The notes: generated from the sequence alone by a model not told the origin. Positions 19,629 through 31,263 are shown, counted from the stretch's first letter. The stretch is 64,000 bases of DNA from Serratia marcescens subsp. marcescens ATCC 13880 (GCF_017299535.1 NZ_CP071238.1:186001-250000); one strand, 5' to 3'. Translations and numbers: made by a program.

Positions 19629-21947
19629 TTAGCTGCGTTTTCTCAATAGCCGCAGCGCGTTGGCGGTGACCAGCGCGGTGGCGCCGGAGTCGGCCAGCAC
19701 CGCCAGCCACAGCCCGGTCAGCCCCAGCAGGCTGGTGATAAGGAAGACCCCTTTCAATCCCAACGCGATGGTGATGTTTTGCCGGATATTGGCGTGGGTG
19801 GCGCGCGAGATGCGGATCATCTCCGCGACGCCCACCAGCCGATTGTGGGTCAGGGCGGCGTCGGCGGTTTCCAATGCCACGTCGGTGCCGCTGCCCATGG
19901 CGATGCCGATGCTGGAGGCTTTCATCGCCGGGGCGTCGTTGATGCCGTCGCCGATCATCGCCGTCGGGCGCAGTTCGCTCAGTTCGGTGACCGCGCTGAC
20001 CTTATCTTCCGGCAGCAGACCGGCGCGATAGTCGAGGCCCAGCTCGCCGGCGATCGCCGCGGCGGCGCGCGGGTTGTCGCCGGTCAGCATCACGCCGCGA
20101 ATGCCCAGCGCGTTCAGTTCGGCTATCGCCTGCCTGGCGTCGCCGCGCAGCGTATCGCGCAGCGCCAGCAAACCGATGGGCGCGCCGTCTTCCAGCACCA
20201 CCACCGCCGTTTTACCGGCGTTTTCCAGCTTGTCTACCTGGCTCTGCCATTGGGCGTCGAGCAGGCCCGGCGCCAGCTTGCCCGGCGCACTGATCAACAC
20301 GGTCTTGCCGTCCACGATCCCTTCCACGCCGACGCCGGCCAGCGCGCGGCGCGCCTGCGCCAACGGCAACTCAGCCCCGCTTGCGGCGGCGCGGTTGATG
20401 ATCGCCTGCGCCAGCGGGTGATGTGAACCGGCTTCCACCGCGGCGGCAAGCTGCAACAGCCGTTGTTCGGTCAGCGCGCCGATAGGCAGCACGTCGGTGA
20501 CCGTCGGCTTGCCTTCGGTCAGGGTGCCGGTCTTATCGAAGGCGATGGTTTGAATCTGGCCCAGTTGCTCCAGCGCCGCGCCGCCTTTAATCAGCGCGCC
20601 GCGCCGCGTGGCGGCCGCCAGCCCGGATGTGATGGCCGCCGGCGTTGAGATCACCAGCGCGCATGGACAGCCGATCAGCAGCAGCGTCAGGCCGCGATAG
20701 ATCCAGGTCTCCCACGGCTGTGAGAACAGCAGCGGCGGTACCAGGATCACCGCGACCGCCAGCAGCATAATGGCCGGGGTGTAGTAGCGGCTGAAGCGAT
20801 CGAGGAAGCGTTCGATCGGCGCGCGGCGCTCTTCGGCCTCTTCAATCAGCTGCAAAATGCGGTCGATGGCGTTTTTGCCAGGCTCGGAAATCACCTTCAT
20901 CTGCGCCGCCTGATCGACGGACAGGCTGCCGGCGGCCACTTTCTCACCCTGTTGGCGCTCGACCGGCACTGATTCGCCGGTCAGGGCGCTTTCATCGAAG
21001 CTGGCGAACGGATTGAGCAGCTCGGCGTCGGCCGGCAGGCGCCCGCCGGGCGCGATTTCAATCACGTCGCCGGGGCGCAGGCTGGCGACCGGCACGCGTT
21101 TGCGTTCCGTGCCTTGCAGCAGCAGCGCATCTTCAGGCACCAGCTCCATCAGCGCCGTCACCCCGCGCCGTGCGCGGTTGGCGGCGTAGGATTCCAGCAG
21201 TTCGCCGACCATAAACAGCAGCAGCACCATCGCCGCTTCGGCGGTGGCGCCGATGAACAGCGCGCCGATGGCCGCCACGCTCATCAGCGTTTCGATGGCG
21301 AACGGCGTGCCGGAACGAATCAAACGCAGCGCCTTGGCGGCGACCGGCGCCAACCCGACCAGCGTGGTGGCGATAAAGGCGATGCGGCCCAGCTCCGGGT
21401 TAACCCGATCCAGCGCCCAACTGACCAGCATCAGGGTGGTTAACAGCAGCAGCGGCGCGAATTCGCCGAAGCGTGAGGTTTTCGGCGCGGCGGCTTTGGC
21501 GGTTTGAGCGCCGAGCAGGGTAAAACCGGCCTGGGCGACCGCGTCCTGGATCCGCAGGCTGATATCGGACTGCGCGTCGACCACCAGTTTCTCGGTGGCG
21601 AACAACACGCGCGCGCTGTCGACGCCGGGAAGTGCCGTGACGGCATTTTCGATTTTTTTGGCGCAGCTGGGGCAGTCCATGCCGGTGACTTTCCAGCTGA
21701 AACGTTGGCTGCCGGAAGGGGGAGCGGCGGCCAGCCTGTCGCTTTCCTCGTCCGGATCGTCGGGGGCGGCGGTGCAGCAGCCGCTATCGCCATGATCGTG
21801 ATGATGGTGGGCGTGTTCGGCCTGTGCGGCGGCGTTTTTCGGCTCGCTGCTGCAGCCATGCTGAGTTTTGCTGTGGCTGTGGTTGCAGCCGCAGCCGCCT
21901 TCGGCGTGGTGATGTTCCTGATGATTATGGTTTTGCTGATTGTGCAT
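19629..21947 (-). CDS. zntA: Zn(II)/Cd(II)/Pb(II)-exporting P-type ATPase ZntA
   Basis: A 772-residue P1B-type ATPase. Residues 1-60 form a His/Cys-rich tail with several HH and CC pairs. Next comes a heavy-metal-associated domain with GMDCPSC at 89-95. TGES is at 323-326, the metal-site CPC at 427-429 in membrane helix 6, and the phosphorylated aspartate in DKTG at 471-474; the hinge GDGINDAPA follows. The protein exports zinc, cadmium and lead from the cytoplasm. A classical ZntR operator lies upstream. The N-terminal His-rich tail is longer than in E. coli. Confidence 0.97.
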   Translation of the reverse strand: MHNQQNHNHQEHHHAEGGCGCNHSHSKTQHGCSSEPKNAAAQAEHAHHHHDHGDSGCCTAAPDDPDEESDRLAAAPPSGSQRFSWKVTGMDCPSCAKKIENAVTALPGVDSARVLFATEKLVVDAQSDISLRIQDAVAQAGFTLLGAQTAKAAAPKTSRFGEFAPLLLLTTLMLVSWALDRVNPELGRIAFIATTLVGLAPVAAKALRLIRSGTPFAIETLMSVAAIGALFIGATAEAAMVLLLFMVGELLESYAANRARRGVTALMELVPEDALLLQGTERKRVPVASLRPGDVIEIAPGGRLPADAELLNPFASFDESALTGESVPVERQQGEKVAAGSLSVDQAAQMKVISEPGKNAIDRILQLIEEAEERRAPIERFLDRFSRYYTPAIMLLAVAVILVPPLLFSQPWETWIYRGLTLLLIGCPCALVISTPAAITSGLAAATRRGALIKGGAALEQLGQIQTIAFDKTGTLTEGKPTVTDVLPIGALTEQRLLQLAAAVEAGSHHPLAQAIINRAAASGAELPLAQARRALAGVGVEGIVDGKTVLISAPGKLAPGLLDAQWQSQVDKLENAGKTAVVVLEDGAPIGLLALRDTLRGDARQAIAELNALGIRGVMLTGDNPRAAAAIAGELGLDYRAGLLPEDKVSAVTELSELRPTAMIGDGINDAPAMKASSIGIAMGSGTDVALETADAALTHNRLVGVAEMIRISRATHANIRQNITIALGLKGVFLITSLLGLTGLWLAVLADSGATALVTANALRLLRKRS

Positions 21948-21987
21948 AACGTCCCCCTTCGGGCTGTTAAACGGGTTTGCTCAGCTG

Positions 21988-22019
21988 ACTCTACACCCTG
22001 GAGTCCACTCCAGAGTCAA
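21988..22019 (-). promoter_or_regulatory. ZntR-type zntA promoter and operator
   Basis: On the minus strand, -35 TTGACT (22014-22019) and -10 TAGAGT (21988-21993) are separated by 20 bp, the long spacer typical of MerR-family promoters. Within the spacer is the near-perfect dyad CTGGAGTCCACTCCAG (21998-22013). E. coli zntA has the same arrangement. Confidence 0.9.
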
Positions 22020-24093
<2,074 letters not shown>

Positions 24094-24105
24094 CACAGCA
24101 ACGGA

Positions 24106-24132
24106 ACGCCCGGCGCAGTCTCGGCCGGGCGT
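24106..24132 (+). terminator. Hairpin between serralysin and its inhibitor
   Basis: Perfect 9-bp stem ACGCCCGGC/GCCGGGCGT with a 9-base loop and no T-tract. It may attenuate readthrough so that protease is made in excess of inhibitor. Confidence 0.5.
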
Positions 24133-24148
24133 GATGCGGGAGCCCGGT

Positions 24149-24526
24149 ATGAAAGGCACTTTAGCGCGCACCGCCTTGGCGGCGGGCGGCATGATGGTGA
24201 CGAGCGCGGTGATGGCCGGCAGTTTGGCATTGCCGACCGCGCAGTCGCTGGCGGGACAATGGCAGGTGGCCGACAGCGAACGGCAATGCCAAATCGAGTT
24301 TCTGGCGGATGAACAAAGCGAGACCAACGGCTATCAGCTGGTGGATCGGCAACAGTGTTTGCAGAGCGTGTTTGCGGCGGAAGTAGTGGGCTGGCGCCCG
24401 GCGCCGGACGGCATCGCCTTGCTGCGGGCGGATGGCAGCACGCTGGCGTTCTTCTCGCGCGACGGCGATCTGTACCGCAATCAGCTGGGTGCGGATGAGG
24501 CTTTGACGTTGAAAGCGCTGGCTTGA
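24149..24526 (+). CDS. inh: Periplasmic serralysin inhibitor (AprI/Inh family)
   Basis: A 125-residue precursor. A signal peptide (about residues 1-23, ending SAVMA) leaves a mature N-terminus GSLALP. In this family the N-terminal strand inserts into the protease active site. Two cysteines (47 and 70) would form the conserved disulfide, and the rest is a small beta-barrel (LAGQWQVAD, GIALLRADGSTLAFF). It protects the cell from its own serralysin. A GGGAG ribosome binding site supports the ATG at 24149 over the upstream in-frame ATG at 24131. Confidence 0.93.
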   Translation: MKGTLARTALAAGGMMVTSAVMAGSLALPTAQSLAGQWQVADSERQCQIEFLADEQSETNGYQLVDRQQCLQSVFAAEVVGWRPAPDGIALLRADGSTLAFFSRDGDLYRNQLGADEALTLKALA

Positions 24527-24534
24527 TGAAGAAA

Positions 24535-24556
24535 CGGGTTCGGCGCGCCGAACCCG
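24535..24556. terminator. Bidirectional hairpin between inh and yhhN
   Basis: Perfect palindrome CGGGTTCGGCG/CGCCGAACCCG between convergent genes. No T-tract on the plus strand; A-rich on its left side, giving TTTC on the minus strand. Confidence 0.6.
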
Positions 24557-24566
24557 CGGCAGGTCT

Positions 24567-25193
24567 CTACAGGTAGAGCGAACGCACGATCAGGAAGTGG
24601 CCGGAGAAGTAACAGAAAGCCACGATGGCGTCCGCCGCGCGGAAGGTGAAGCGGTAGCGGTTGAGCAGCCAAACCACGTTGGCCAGCAGCAGCAGCGAGG
24701 TGCCGATCAGCAGCGAGAAGCCGAAATCGGTGCTGCGCAGGAAATATTGTTCGCCCGCCAGCCAGACCATCAGCAGCGTCATCGCCACGTAGGTAACGAT
24801 CGGCCAGCGCATCTCTTCCAGCCGGGTCCAGACGGTGGCCAGCAGCAGTGCGCCGATCGCCAGCAGCGCCAGCGGCAGCGGCCAGAACAGGCTGAACGTC
24901 ATCTGGCTGGCGAAACTCAGGGTGTACAGCAGGTGGGACAGGAAAAAGGCGCCGATGGCGTACAGCACCCGTTCGCGCGGCAACAGGAGCAATGCGTCGC
25001 CGATCAGCGTCGCCAGCAGGCCGAGGACGATCAGATAACCCGCCGCGCCGAGCACCGGCGCCTGCCAGGCCAGCAGCAACAGCAACAGCAGCGTGACGGG
25101 TTTGAACACCCAGCGCTGCCAGCGTGGCCCACGGTAAGAGGCGTCGACGAACAGCCAACCGGAAAAGAATACGGCAAGGAACGGCCAACTCAT
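24567..25193 (-). CDS. yhhN: YhhN-family (lysoplasmalogenase-like) membrane protein
   Basis: A 208-residue integral membrane protein with about eight helices, closely similar to E. coli YhhN. The motif [20 protein letters not shown] at the start and [11 protein letters not shown] at the end are shared. The family includes mammalian TMEM86 lysoplasmalogenase; the bacterial activity is not proven. It is divergent from yhhM. Confidence 0.92.
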   Translation of the reverse strand: MSWPFLAVFFSGWLFVDASYRGPRWQRWVFKPVTLLLLLLLAWQAPVLGAAGYLIVLGLLATLIGDALLLLPRERVLYAIGAFFLSHLLYTLSFASQMTFSLFWPLPLALLAIGALLLATVWTRLEEMRWPIVTYVAMTLLMVWLAGEQYFLRSTDFGFSLLIGTSLLLLANVVWLLNRYRFTFRAADAIVAFCYFSGHFLIVRSLYL

Positions 25194-25353
25194 TTATGTC
25201 TTCCTTATGTATGAGGGAGCCGCAACAACCGGCTCCAAACTGTCACCCATGTCACTTCTTCATTTCAGTGTAGGTAGCCTGCCGGCGATCGACAATGCTT
25301 TCTTGAGAATGCTATGTTTACGCTGATTTAGCCGCGAAGGAAATGGGAAACCG

Positions 25354-25710
25354 ATGAGTAAGCCACCGTTGTTTTTTGTCGCCGTGATGGCGTTGATCGC
25401 CGTGTTGGCCACGCAACGCTACTTCAAACAGCGCCAGCAGGAGGCGGAAAACGATCGCGCGCCGATGCGCAGTCTGCAGGTGACGGTGAGCGACAAACGC
25501 GCGGTGCCGGTCGCCAAGACCCGCGCGCCGCAGCGCGAACCGCTGGTCAATGAGCCGATGTATTACGAGGTGGTGTTCAGCCCGAACCAGGGCGGTGAAG
25601 ACATCCAGCTGCGGCTGAAGCAATGGCAGTACAACCCGATTGAAAAAGGCGCACAGGGCACGTTGAACATGCAGGGCACGCGCTTCGTCTCGTTCACCGC
25701 TCAGCCGTAG
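25354..25710 (+). CDS. yhhM: DUF2500 membrane-anchored protein YhhM
   Basis: A 118-residue protein with one N-terminal hydrophobic anchor (about residues 4-20) and a C-terminal domain (YYEVVFSPNQGGEDIQLRL) of the DUF2500 family, orthologous by order and sequence to E. coli YhhM. Function unknown. It is convergent with yhhL, with only 3 bp between stop codons. Confidence 0.88.
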   Translation: MSKPPLFFVAVMALIAVLATQRYFKQRQQEAENDRAPMRSLQVTVSDKRAVPVAKTRAPQREPLVNEPMYYEVVFSPNQGGEDIQLRLKQWQYNPIEKGAQGTLNMQGTRFVSFTAQP

Positions 25711-25713
25711 CGG

Positions 25714-25986
25714 TCACTTCTTCTTGATGGGCGGCTGTTTCTTTTGCCAGGCCAGCAGCTCGAACACGCCAAAGATAAAGATCTTGGCCTCTTGCCAGTA
25801 GCTGATCGGCTGATCCTTCGGCTGGGTGGATTTCAACAGCACCAGCTGCAGGCCGTGCATCACCACCATAAAGAACAGCGCCACGTCGATGAAATACTTC
25901 AGCGGCTTGGGAAATGGATGGAACAGGTTAGAGAGCAGGAAGCCCCACACGCACAGCATCAGCAGGCGGCCCAGATTAATCAGCAT
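25714..25986 (-). CDS. yhhL: DUF1145 inner-membrane protein YhhL
   Basis: A 90-residue protein with two or three hydrophobic segments (MLINLGRLLMLCVWGFLLSNL; FIDVALFFMVVMHGLQLVLL) and a lysine-rich end. It matches E. coli YhhL. Function unknown. Its start overlaps the end of rsmD by 11 bp, so translation is probably coupled. Confidence 0.88.
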   Translation of the reverse strand: MLINLGRLLMLCVWGFLLSNLFHPFPKPLKYFIDVALFFMVVMHGLQLVLLKSTQPKDQPISYWQEAKIFIFGVFELLAWQKKQPPIKKK

Positions 25987-26596
25987 GATCGGTTTTCTCT
26001 TGCGAACGAATATAAAGGCGATAGGCCACCTGGCCGGCGACCTTCTCCCGGTGCAGCTGCCAGCTGGCAGGCACGTCCGCCGCGGCGCTTTCCGCCTCGG
26101 CTTCTACATAGATCCAGGCCTCGTCGGCCAGCCAGCCGCGCTGTTCCAGCAACAGGGCGGTCTCCGCCAGCAGACCTTTGCGAAACGGCGGATCGAGGAA
26201 GACCACGTCGAACGGTTGACCGTCACCCGCCAGCCAGCTCAACGCGTTGGTGTTGATAACCACCCCTTTGCCTTGCAGCAGCGCCAGATTTCTTTCCAGC
26301 TGCTGCGCCACCGGCCGTTCGAATTCCAGCAGCGTGGCGCTGCCGGCATAGCGCGACAGCGCTTCCAGCCCCAATGCGCCGCTGCCGGCGAAGCAGTCCA
26401 GACAGCGCGCGCCCTGAATCACCGGCGCCAGCCAGTTGAACAGGGTTTCGCGCACTCGATCGGTGGTGGGGCGCAGCCCCGGGCTGTTCGGCACCGGGAG
26501 TTTGCGGCCGCGCCATTGGCCGCCGATGATGCGGATCTGTCCGGCTGCGGCCTGGGGCGGTTTTTTGGCCGCCGCCCGTGGCGAGAGTCTTGTCAT
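25976..26596 (-). CDS. rsmD: 16S rRNA (guanine966-N2)-methyltransferase
   Basis: A 206-residue S-adenosylmethionine-dependent enzyme that methylates G966 of 16S rRNA. The motifs GLRPTTDRVRETLFNWL, CLDCFAGSGALGLEALSR (cofactor loop) and VVFLDPPF (catalytic NPPF-like motif) are all visible. It is divergent from ftsY, as in E. coli, and upstream of yhhL. Confidence 0.96.
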   Translation of the reverse strand: MTRLSPRAAAKKPPQAAAGQIRIIGGQWRGRKLPVPNSPGLRPTTDRVRETLFNWLAPVIQGARCLDCFAGSGALGLEALSRYAGSATLLEFERPVAQQLERNLALLQGKGVVINTNALSWLAGDGQPFDVVFLDPPFRKGLLAETALLLEQRGWLADEAWIYVEAEAESAAADVPASWQLHREKVAGQVAYRLYIRSQEKTDHAD

Positions 26597-26838
26597 AAGC
26601 GTTGTTTGGTTTCTTTCGCGGCGCGGGGCCGCCGAGGTTAACGAAAAGTTGTCCCTATTCTACCGGTGACGGGCGTCGGGGGGAACGGTAAAACGTTGTT
26701 GTCTGATTTCACGCCGGAAAGCATGCCGGATGCGTGTTGCTGCGCGAGGGAAAGTGATAGACTCGGCGGATTATTGTCAGCATATATCCTTCAGGTATGG
26801 AGGGTAAGCGAGCCTTCGGTACGGAGTAGAGTCATAAC

Positions 26839-28449
26839 ATGGCAAAAGATAAGAAACGTGGGTTTTTCTCCTGGCTGGGCTTTGGCCAGAAGGAAAAGGA
26901 AGAAGAGCAACAGCAACCTGAGCCGTCGGTAGAGCAGGCGGAACCTCAGGCCGCGGAGACGCCGGCTGAACCGGCCGCCGCCAAGCTGGATGACAAGCTC
27001 CCCGCCCAGGAATCTGAACCTGCCGCCTCCGTCGACACCCCGGGAGAGTGGGATAACGGTCAGGCCGGTGAACAAATCGCGGAAAACCTACCGGCGGCGG
27101 CTGAACATCCGGCGGCGCCGCAAGCGTTGGCTGAAGAGATCGTCAGCGTCACCGAGCAAGTGGCGGCGCAGCAGCAACCGGTGGTCGAACCCGAGCCGGT
27201 GGTTGAACCCGAGCCGGTCGTCGAGCCAGAGCCGGTGGTTGAACCCGAGCCGGTCGTCGAGCCTGAGCCAGTGGTTGAACCCGAGCCGGTCGTCGAGCCT
27301 GAGCCAGTGGTTGAACCCGAGCCGGTCGTCGAGCCTGAGCCAGTGGTTGAACCTGAGCCGGTCGTCGAGCCCGAGCCAGTGGTTGAACCCGAGCCGGTGG
27401 TCGAACCTGAGCCGGTCATCGAACCCGAGCCGGTCGTCGAACCTGAGCCGGTCATCGAGCCCGAGCCGGAAGAAGAGCCGCTGGAACCTGTCGTGCCGGC
27501 CGTTGCGCAAGAGCAGGAGCGCCCGACCAAAGAGGGCTTCTTCGCGCGCCTGAAGCGCAGCCTGCTGAAGACCAAGCAAAACCTCGGTTCCGGCTTTATG
27601 GGGCTGTTCCGCGGTAAAAAGATCGACGACGACCTGTTCGACGAGCTGGAAGAACAGTTGCTGATCGCCGACGTCGGCGTGGACACCACGCGCAAGATCA
27701 TCACCTCCCTGACCCAGCACGCCAGCCGCAAGCAGTTGAAAGACGCCGAAGCGCTGTACGGCAAGCTGAAGGAGGAAATGTCCGAAATTCTGGCCAAGGT
27801 CGATCGGCCGCTGGATGTCAGCGGGAAAACCCCGTATGTCATCCTGATGGTCGGCGTGAACGGTGTGGGTAAAACCACCACCATCGGCAAGCTGGCGCGT
27901 CAGTTCCAGGCGGAGGGCAAGTCGGTGATGCTGGCGGCGGGGGACACCTTCCGCGCCGCGGCGGTGGAACAGCTGCAGGTGTGGGGCGAACGCAACCGCA
28001 TTCCGGTGGTGGCGCAGCATACCGGCGCGGATTCCGCTTCGGTGATCTTCGATGCGGTGCAGGCCGCCAAGGCGCGCGGCATCGATGTGTTGATCGCCGA
28101 TACCGCCGGCCGTCTGCAGAACAAATCGCACCTGATGGAAGAGCTGAAGAAGATCGTCCGCGTCATGAAAAAACTGGACGACCAGGCCCCCCATGAGGTT
28201 ATGCTGACGCTCGATGCCAGCACCGGCCAGAATGCCGTCAGTCAGGCGAAATTATTTAATGAGGCCGTGGGCTTAACCGGCATCACGCTGACTAAACTGG
28301 ACGGTACCGCCAAGGGCGGGGTGATCTTTGCCATCGCCGATCAGTTCGGTATCCCGATCCGCTATATCGGCGTCGGGGAAGGCATCGAAGATTTGCGGCC
28401 GTTTAAGGCTGACGATTTTATTGAGGCACTTTTTGCCCGAGAGGATTAA
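26839..28449 (+). CDS. ftsY: Signal recognition particle receptor FtsY
   Basis: A 536-residue GTPase that docks SRP-ribosome complexes at the inner membrane. The acidic A domain contains 16 tandem PVVEPE-type hexapeptides at residues 114-209. The NG domain follows with G1 GVNGVGKTT at 339-347, DTAGR at 421-425 and TKLD at 485-488. The first 20 residues ([16 protein letters not shown]) form a membrane-binding amphipathic segment. It is the first gene of ftsY-ftsE-ftsX, five bases before ftsE. Confidence 0.97.
   Translation: MAKDKKRGFFSWLGFGQKEKEEEQQQPEPSVEQAEPQAAETPAEPAAAKLDDKLPAQESEPAASVDTPGEWDNGQAGEQIAENLPAAAEHPAAPQALAEEIVSVTEQVAAQQQPVVEPEPVVEPEPVVEPEPVVEPEPVVEPEPVVEPEPVVEPEPVVEPEPVVEPEPVVEPEPVVEPEPVVEPEPVVEPEPVIEPEPVVEPEPVIEPEPEEEPLEPVVPAVAQEQERPTKEGFFARLKRSLLKTKQNLGSGFMGLFRGKKIDDDLFDELEEQLLIADVGVDTTRKIITSLTQHASRKQLKDAEALYGKLKEEMSEILAKVDRPLDVSGKTPYVILMVGVNGVGKTTTIGKLARQFQAEGKSVMLAAGDTFRAAAVEQLQVWGERNRIPVVAQHTGADSASVIFDAVQAAKARGIDVLIADTAGRLQNKSHLMEELKKIVRVMKKLDDQAPHEVMLTLDASTGQNAVSQAKLFNEAVGLTGITLTKLDGTAKGGVIFAIADQFGIPIRYIGVGEGIEDLRPFKADDFIEALFARED
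27178..27465 (+). repeat. 18-bp tandem repeat array within ftsY (16 copies)
   Basis: Sixteen contiguous 18-base units encode PVVEPE, with two PVIEPE near the end. Units alternate between two codon versions (GTGGTTGAA and GTCGTCGAG), giving a 36-base higher-order period over much of the array. This suggests growth by duplication of unit pairs. The frame is kept throughout. Confidence 0.95.
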
Positions 28450-28454
28450 TACGG

Positions 28455-29126
28455 ATGATTCGCTTTGAACAGGTCAGTAAAGCTTATCTGGGCGGACGGC
28501 AAGCGCTGCAGGGGGTCGATTTCCATCTGCGCCCGGCGGAAATGGCGTTTCTGACCGGCCATTCCGGCGCGGGGAAAAGTACCCTGCTGAAACTGATTTG
28601 CGGTATCGAACGGCCCAGCGCCGGCCACATCTGGTTTGGCGGCCACGACATCAGCCGCTTGAAAAACCGCGAGGTGCCGTTCCTGCGTCGGCAGATCGGC
28701 ATGATCTTCCAGGATCACCACTTGCTGCTGGATCGCACGGTGTATGACAACGTGGCGATGCCGCTGATCATCGCCGGCGCCAGCACCGAAGATATCCGCC
28801 GCCGCGTTTCCGCCGCGCTGGACAAGGTCGGTTTGCTGGATAAAGCGAAGAACTTCCCGATTCAGCTGTCCGGCGGTGAGCAGCAGCGCGTGGGCATCGC
28901 CCGCGCGGTGGTGAACAAGCCGGCGGTGCTGCTGGCGGATGAACCGACCGGTAACCTGGATGATGCGCTGTCGGAAGGCATTCTGCGCCTGTTTGAAGAA
29001 TTCAACCGCGTCGGCGTGACCGTTCTGATGGCGACGCACGACACCGGGCTTATCGCCCGCCGCAATTACCGCATCCTGACGCTGAGCCAGGGCCGCATGC
29101 AAGGAGGCGCTCACCATGGCCAATAA
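28455..29126 (+). CDS. ftsE: Cell division ATP-binding protein FtsE
   Basis: A 223-residue ABC ATPase that works with FtsX to activate septal peptidoglycan hydrolases through EnvC. Walker [10 protein letters not shown], the signature [14 protein letters not shown] and Walker [13 protein letters not shown] are intact. It follows ftsY by 5 bp and overlaps ftsX by 11 bp. Confidence 0.97.
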   Translation: MIRFEQVSKAYLGGRQALQGVDFHLRPAEMAFLTGHSGAGKSTLLKLICGIERPSAGHIWFGGHDISRLKNREVPFLRRQIGMIFQDHHLLLDRTVYDNVAMPLIIAGASTEDIRRRVSAALDKVGLLDKAKNFPIQLSGGEQQRVGIARAVVNKPAVLLADEPTGNLDDALSEGILRLFEEFNRVGVTVLMATHDTGLIARRNYRILTLSQGRMQGGAHHGQ

Positions 29127-30069
29127 CGCAAAAACCGCCAAGAGCAAGGCGCTGCGCGGCGGCTGGCGCGAACAGTGGCGTTACGCCTGGATGAACGCCA
29201 TCAAAGACATGCTGCGTCAGCCGTTGGCGACGCTGCTGACGGTGATGGTGATCGCCATTTCCCTGACGCTGCCGAGCGTGTGCTATATCGTGTGGAAAAA
29301 CGTCAGCACCGCGGCCAGCCAGTGGTATCCGACGCCGCAGCTGACCGTCTATCTGGATAAATCGCTCGATGACGACGCGGCGCTGAAAGTGCTCGACGCC
29401 ATTAAGGCGGAAGCCGGCGTGGAGAAGGTGAACTACCTGTCGCGTGAAGAAGCGCGCGGCGAGTTCCGCAACTGGTCGGGCTTTGGCGGCGCGCTGGACA
29501 TGCTGGAAGAGAACCCGCTGCCGGCGGTGGCGATCGTCACGCCGAAGATGAGCTTCCAGAGTTCGGATACCCTCAACACCCTGCGCGATCGCGTAGCGGC
29601 GGTGCAGGGCGTGGAAGAAGTGCGTATGGATGACAGCTGGTTTGCCCGCCTGGCGGCGCTGACCGGGCTGGCGGGCCAGATCGCGGCGATCATCGGTGTG
29701 CTGATGATCGTGGCGGTGTTCCTGGTGATCGGCAACAGCGTGCGTCTGAGCATCTTCAGCCGCCGCGACACCATCAACGTGATGAAGCTGATCGGCGCCA
29801 CCGACGGCTTTATCCTGCGGCCGTTCCTCAACGGCGGGGCGATGCTGGGCTTTGCCGGCGCGCTGCTGTCGCTGGTGCTGTCCGGCGCGCTGGTGTGGCA
29901 GCTGGAGTCGGTGGTCGCCGGGGTGGCCAAGGTGTTCGGCACCACCTTCACCTTGCACGGGCTGGGCTGGGATGAGGCGCTGCTGCTGCTGATCATCTCC
30001 GCGATGATCGGCTGGATCGCCGCCTGGCTGGCGACGGTGCAACATTTACGCCGATTTACACCACAGTAA
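29116..30069 (+). CDS. ftsX: Cell division protein FtsX
   Basis: A 317-residue inner-membrane protein with four helices and a periplasmic loop (about residues 75-180) that contacts EnvC. Motifs [15 protein letters not shown] and the C-terminal [21 protein letters not shown] segment are typical. An AAGGAGG ribosome binding site lies inside ftsE. Length is a little below the 352 residues of E. coli, mainly at the N-terminus. Confidence 0.96.
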   Translation: MANNAKTAKSKALRGGWREQWRYAWMNAIKDMLRQPLATLLTVMVIAISLTLPSVCYIVWKNVSTAASQWYPTPQLTVYLDKSLDDDAALKVLDAIKAEAGVEKVNYLSREEARGEFRNWSGFGGALDMLEENPLPAVAIVTPKMSFQSSDTLNTLRDRVAAVQGVEEVRMDDSWFARLAALTGLAGQIAAIIGVLMIVAVFLVIGNSVRLSIFSRRDTINVMKLIGATDGFILRPFLNGGAMLGFAGALLSLVLSGALVWQLESVVAGVAKVFGTTFTLHGLGWDEALLLLIISAMIGWIAAWLATVQHLRRFTPQ

Positions 30070-30083
30070 GATTTTTTTGGTAT

Positions 30084-30125
30084 ACTCTTCTCCTGCTGCT
30101 TTTGATCGCGTTGCGGGAGAAGAGT
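30084..30125 (+). terminator. Long hairpin at the start of the ftsX-rpoH gap
   Basis: ACTCTTCTCC at 30084-30093 pairs perfectly with GGAGAAGAGT at 30116-30125 across a 22-base loop. It follows ftsX by 14 bp, lacks a 3' T-tract, and could be an ftsYEX transcript end or a processing site. Confidence 0.4.
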
Positions 30126-30230
30126 GACCTCAAGCGAAGTCAGCACCATCCCTCTCTTCTTAGCGCACAAATTCCCTATCGGCCTGCACCCTCGTCACGT
30201 ATTGTCAGCGACAATGCTTGCAAAAAGGGT

Positions 30231-30257
30231 GAACTTTTAGGGCGGAGTACGGTCAAA
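30231..30257 (+). promoter_or_regulatory. Candidate sigma-E promoter of rpoH (P3-like)
   Basis: GAACTT at 30231-30236, a 16-bp spacer, then TCAAA at 30253-30257, following the sigma-E consensus GAACTT-N16-TCTGA with the best-conserved element intact. E. coli rpoH P3 has the same architecture. Confidence 0.7.
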
Positions 30258-30385
30258 AATTGCAGCAAATGTTAAGGTGTCCGGCGTGTGGAACCGCTTT
30301 TGCTTCAGCAACTGCCGTAGAACCAATCATTTCCCCGCTGTAATAATCACCTGCATGATTTTGTATTCTCATAGAGAGGGTTTGA

Positions 30386-31243
30386 ATGACCAAAGAAATG
30401 CAAACTTTAGCCTTAGTACCCCAAGGTAGCTTGGAAGCCTATATCCGGGCAGCCAACGCCTATCCGATGCTGACGGCAGAGGAAGAGCGGGAGCTGGCTG
30501 AACGGCTGCATTATCAGGGCGATCTGGATGCCGCTAAGCAGCTCATCCTGTCTCACCTGCGCTTTGTCGCTCATATTGCCCGCAACTATTCAGGCTATGG
30601 TCTGCCGCAGGCGGATCTGATTCAGGAAGGCAACATCGGCCTGATGAAAGCCGTTCGCCGCTTCAACCCCGAAGTCGGCGTGCGTCTGGTTTCCTTTGCG
30701 GTGCATTGGATTAAGGCGGAAATCCACGAGTACGTATTGCGCAACTGGCGCATCGTGAAAGTGGCGACCACCAAAGCGCAGCGCAAGCTGTTCTTTAACC
30801 TGCGCAAAACCAAACAGCGTTTGGGCTGGTTCAACCAGGACGAAGTGGAACTGGTGGCCCGCGAGCTGGGCGTAACCAGCAAAGACGTGCGCGAGATGGA
30901 ATCGCGCATGGCGGCGCAGGATATGACGTTCGATCCGACTCCGGACGACGAGGCCCGCGATGGCCAGTCGATGGCGCCGGTGCTGTACCTGCAGGACAAG
31001 AGCTCGGACTTCGCCGAAGGCATCGAGGAAGATAACTGGGAAAGCAACGCCGCAGACAAACTGGCCTATGCGCTGGAAGGTCTGGACGAGCGCAGCCAGC
31101 ATATCATTCGCGCCCGTTGGCTGGACGACGACAACAAGTCGACGCTGCAGGAGCTGGCCGATCAGTACGGCGTTTCCGCCGAACGCGTGCGCCAGCTGGA
31201 AAAGAACGCCATGAAGAAACTCAAAATGGCGATCGAAGCCTGA
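30386..31243 (+). CDS. rpoH: RNA polymerase heat-shock sigma factor RpoH (sigma-32)
   Basis: A 285-residue sigma factor for heat-shock genes. Region 2 ([71 protein letters not shown] in pieces) and region 4 helix-turn-helix ([19 protein letters not shown]) are intact. The RpoH box [12 protein letters not shown] is present. In E. coli the mRNA 5' part folds to hide the start at low temperature; the near-identical first codons here make this likely but unproven. Confidence 0.97.
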   Translation: MTKEMQTLALVPQGSLEAYIRAANAYPMLTAEEERELAERLHYQGDLDAAKQLILSHLRFVAHIARNYSGYGLPQADLIQEGNIGLMKAVRRFNPEVGVRLVSFAVHWIKAEIHEYVLRNWRIVKVATTKAQRKLFFNLRKTKQRLGWFNQDEVELVARELGVTSKDVREMESRMAAQDMTFDPTPDDEARDGQSMAPVLYLQDKSSDFAEGIEEDNWESNAADKLAYALEGLDERSQHIIRARWLDDDNKSTLQELADQYGVSAERVRQLEKNAMKKLKMAIEA

Positions 31244-31263
31244 GTTGATGCGAGATTCGATAA

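Larger units (their letters stand above)
30070..30385. promoter_or_regulatory. rpoH control region
   Basis: 316 non-coding bases upstream of rpoH. They contain the hairpin at 30084-30125 and the sigma-E-type promoter at 30231-30257. E. coli rpoH has several promoters in the equivalent region; only the sigma-E one is clear to me here. The transcript start would leave a leader of roughly 120 bases. Confidence 0.55.

Noticed and set aside
27178..27465. Regular repeats suggestive of a CRISPR array
   Set aside because: The units are contiguous with no spacers, keep the ftsY frame and encode PVVEPE; this is a coding tandem repeat.
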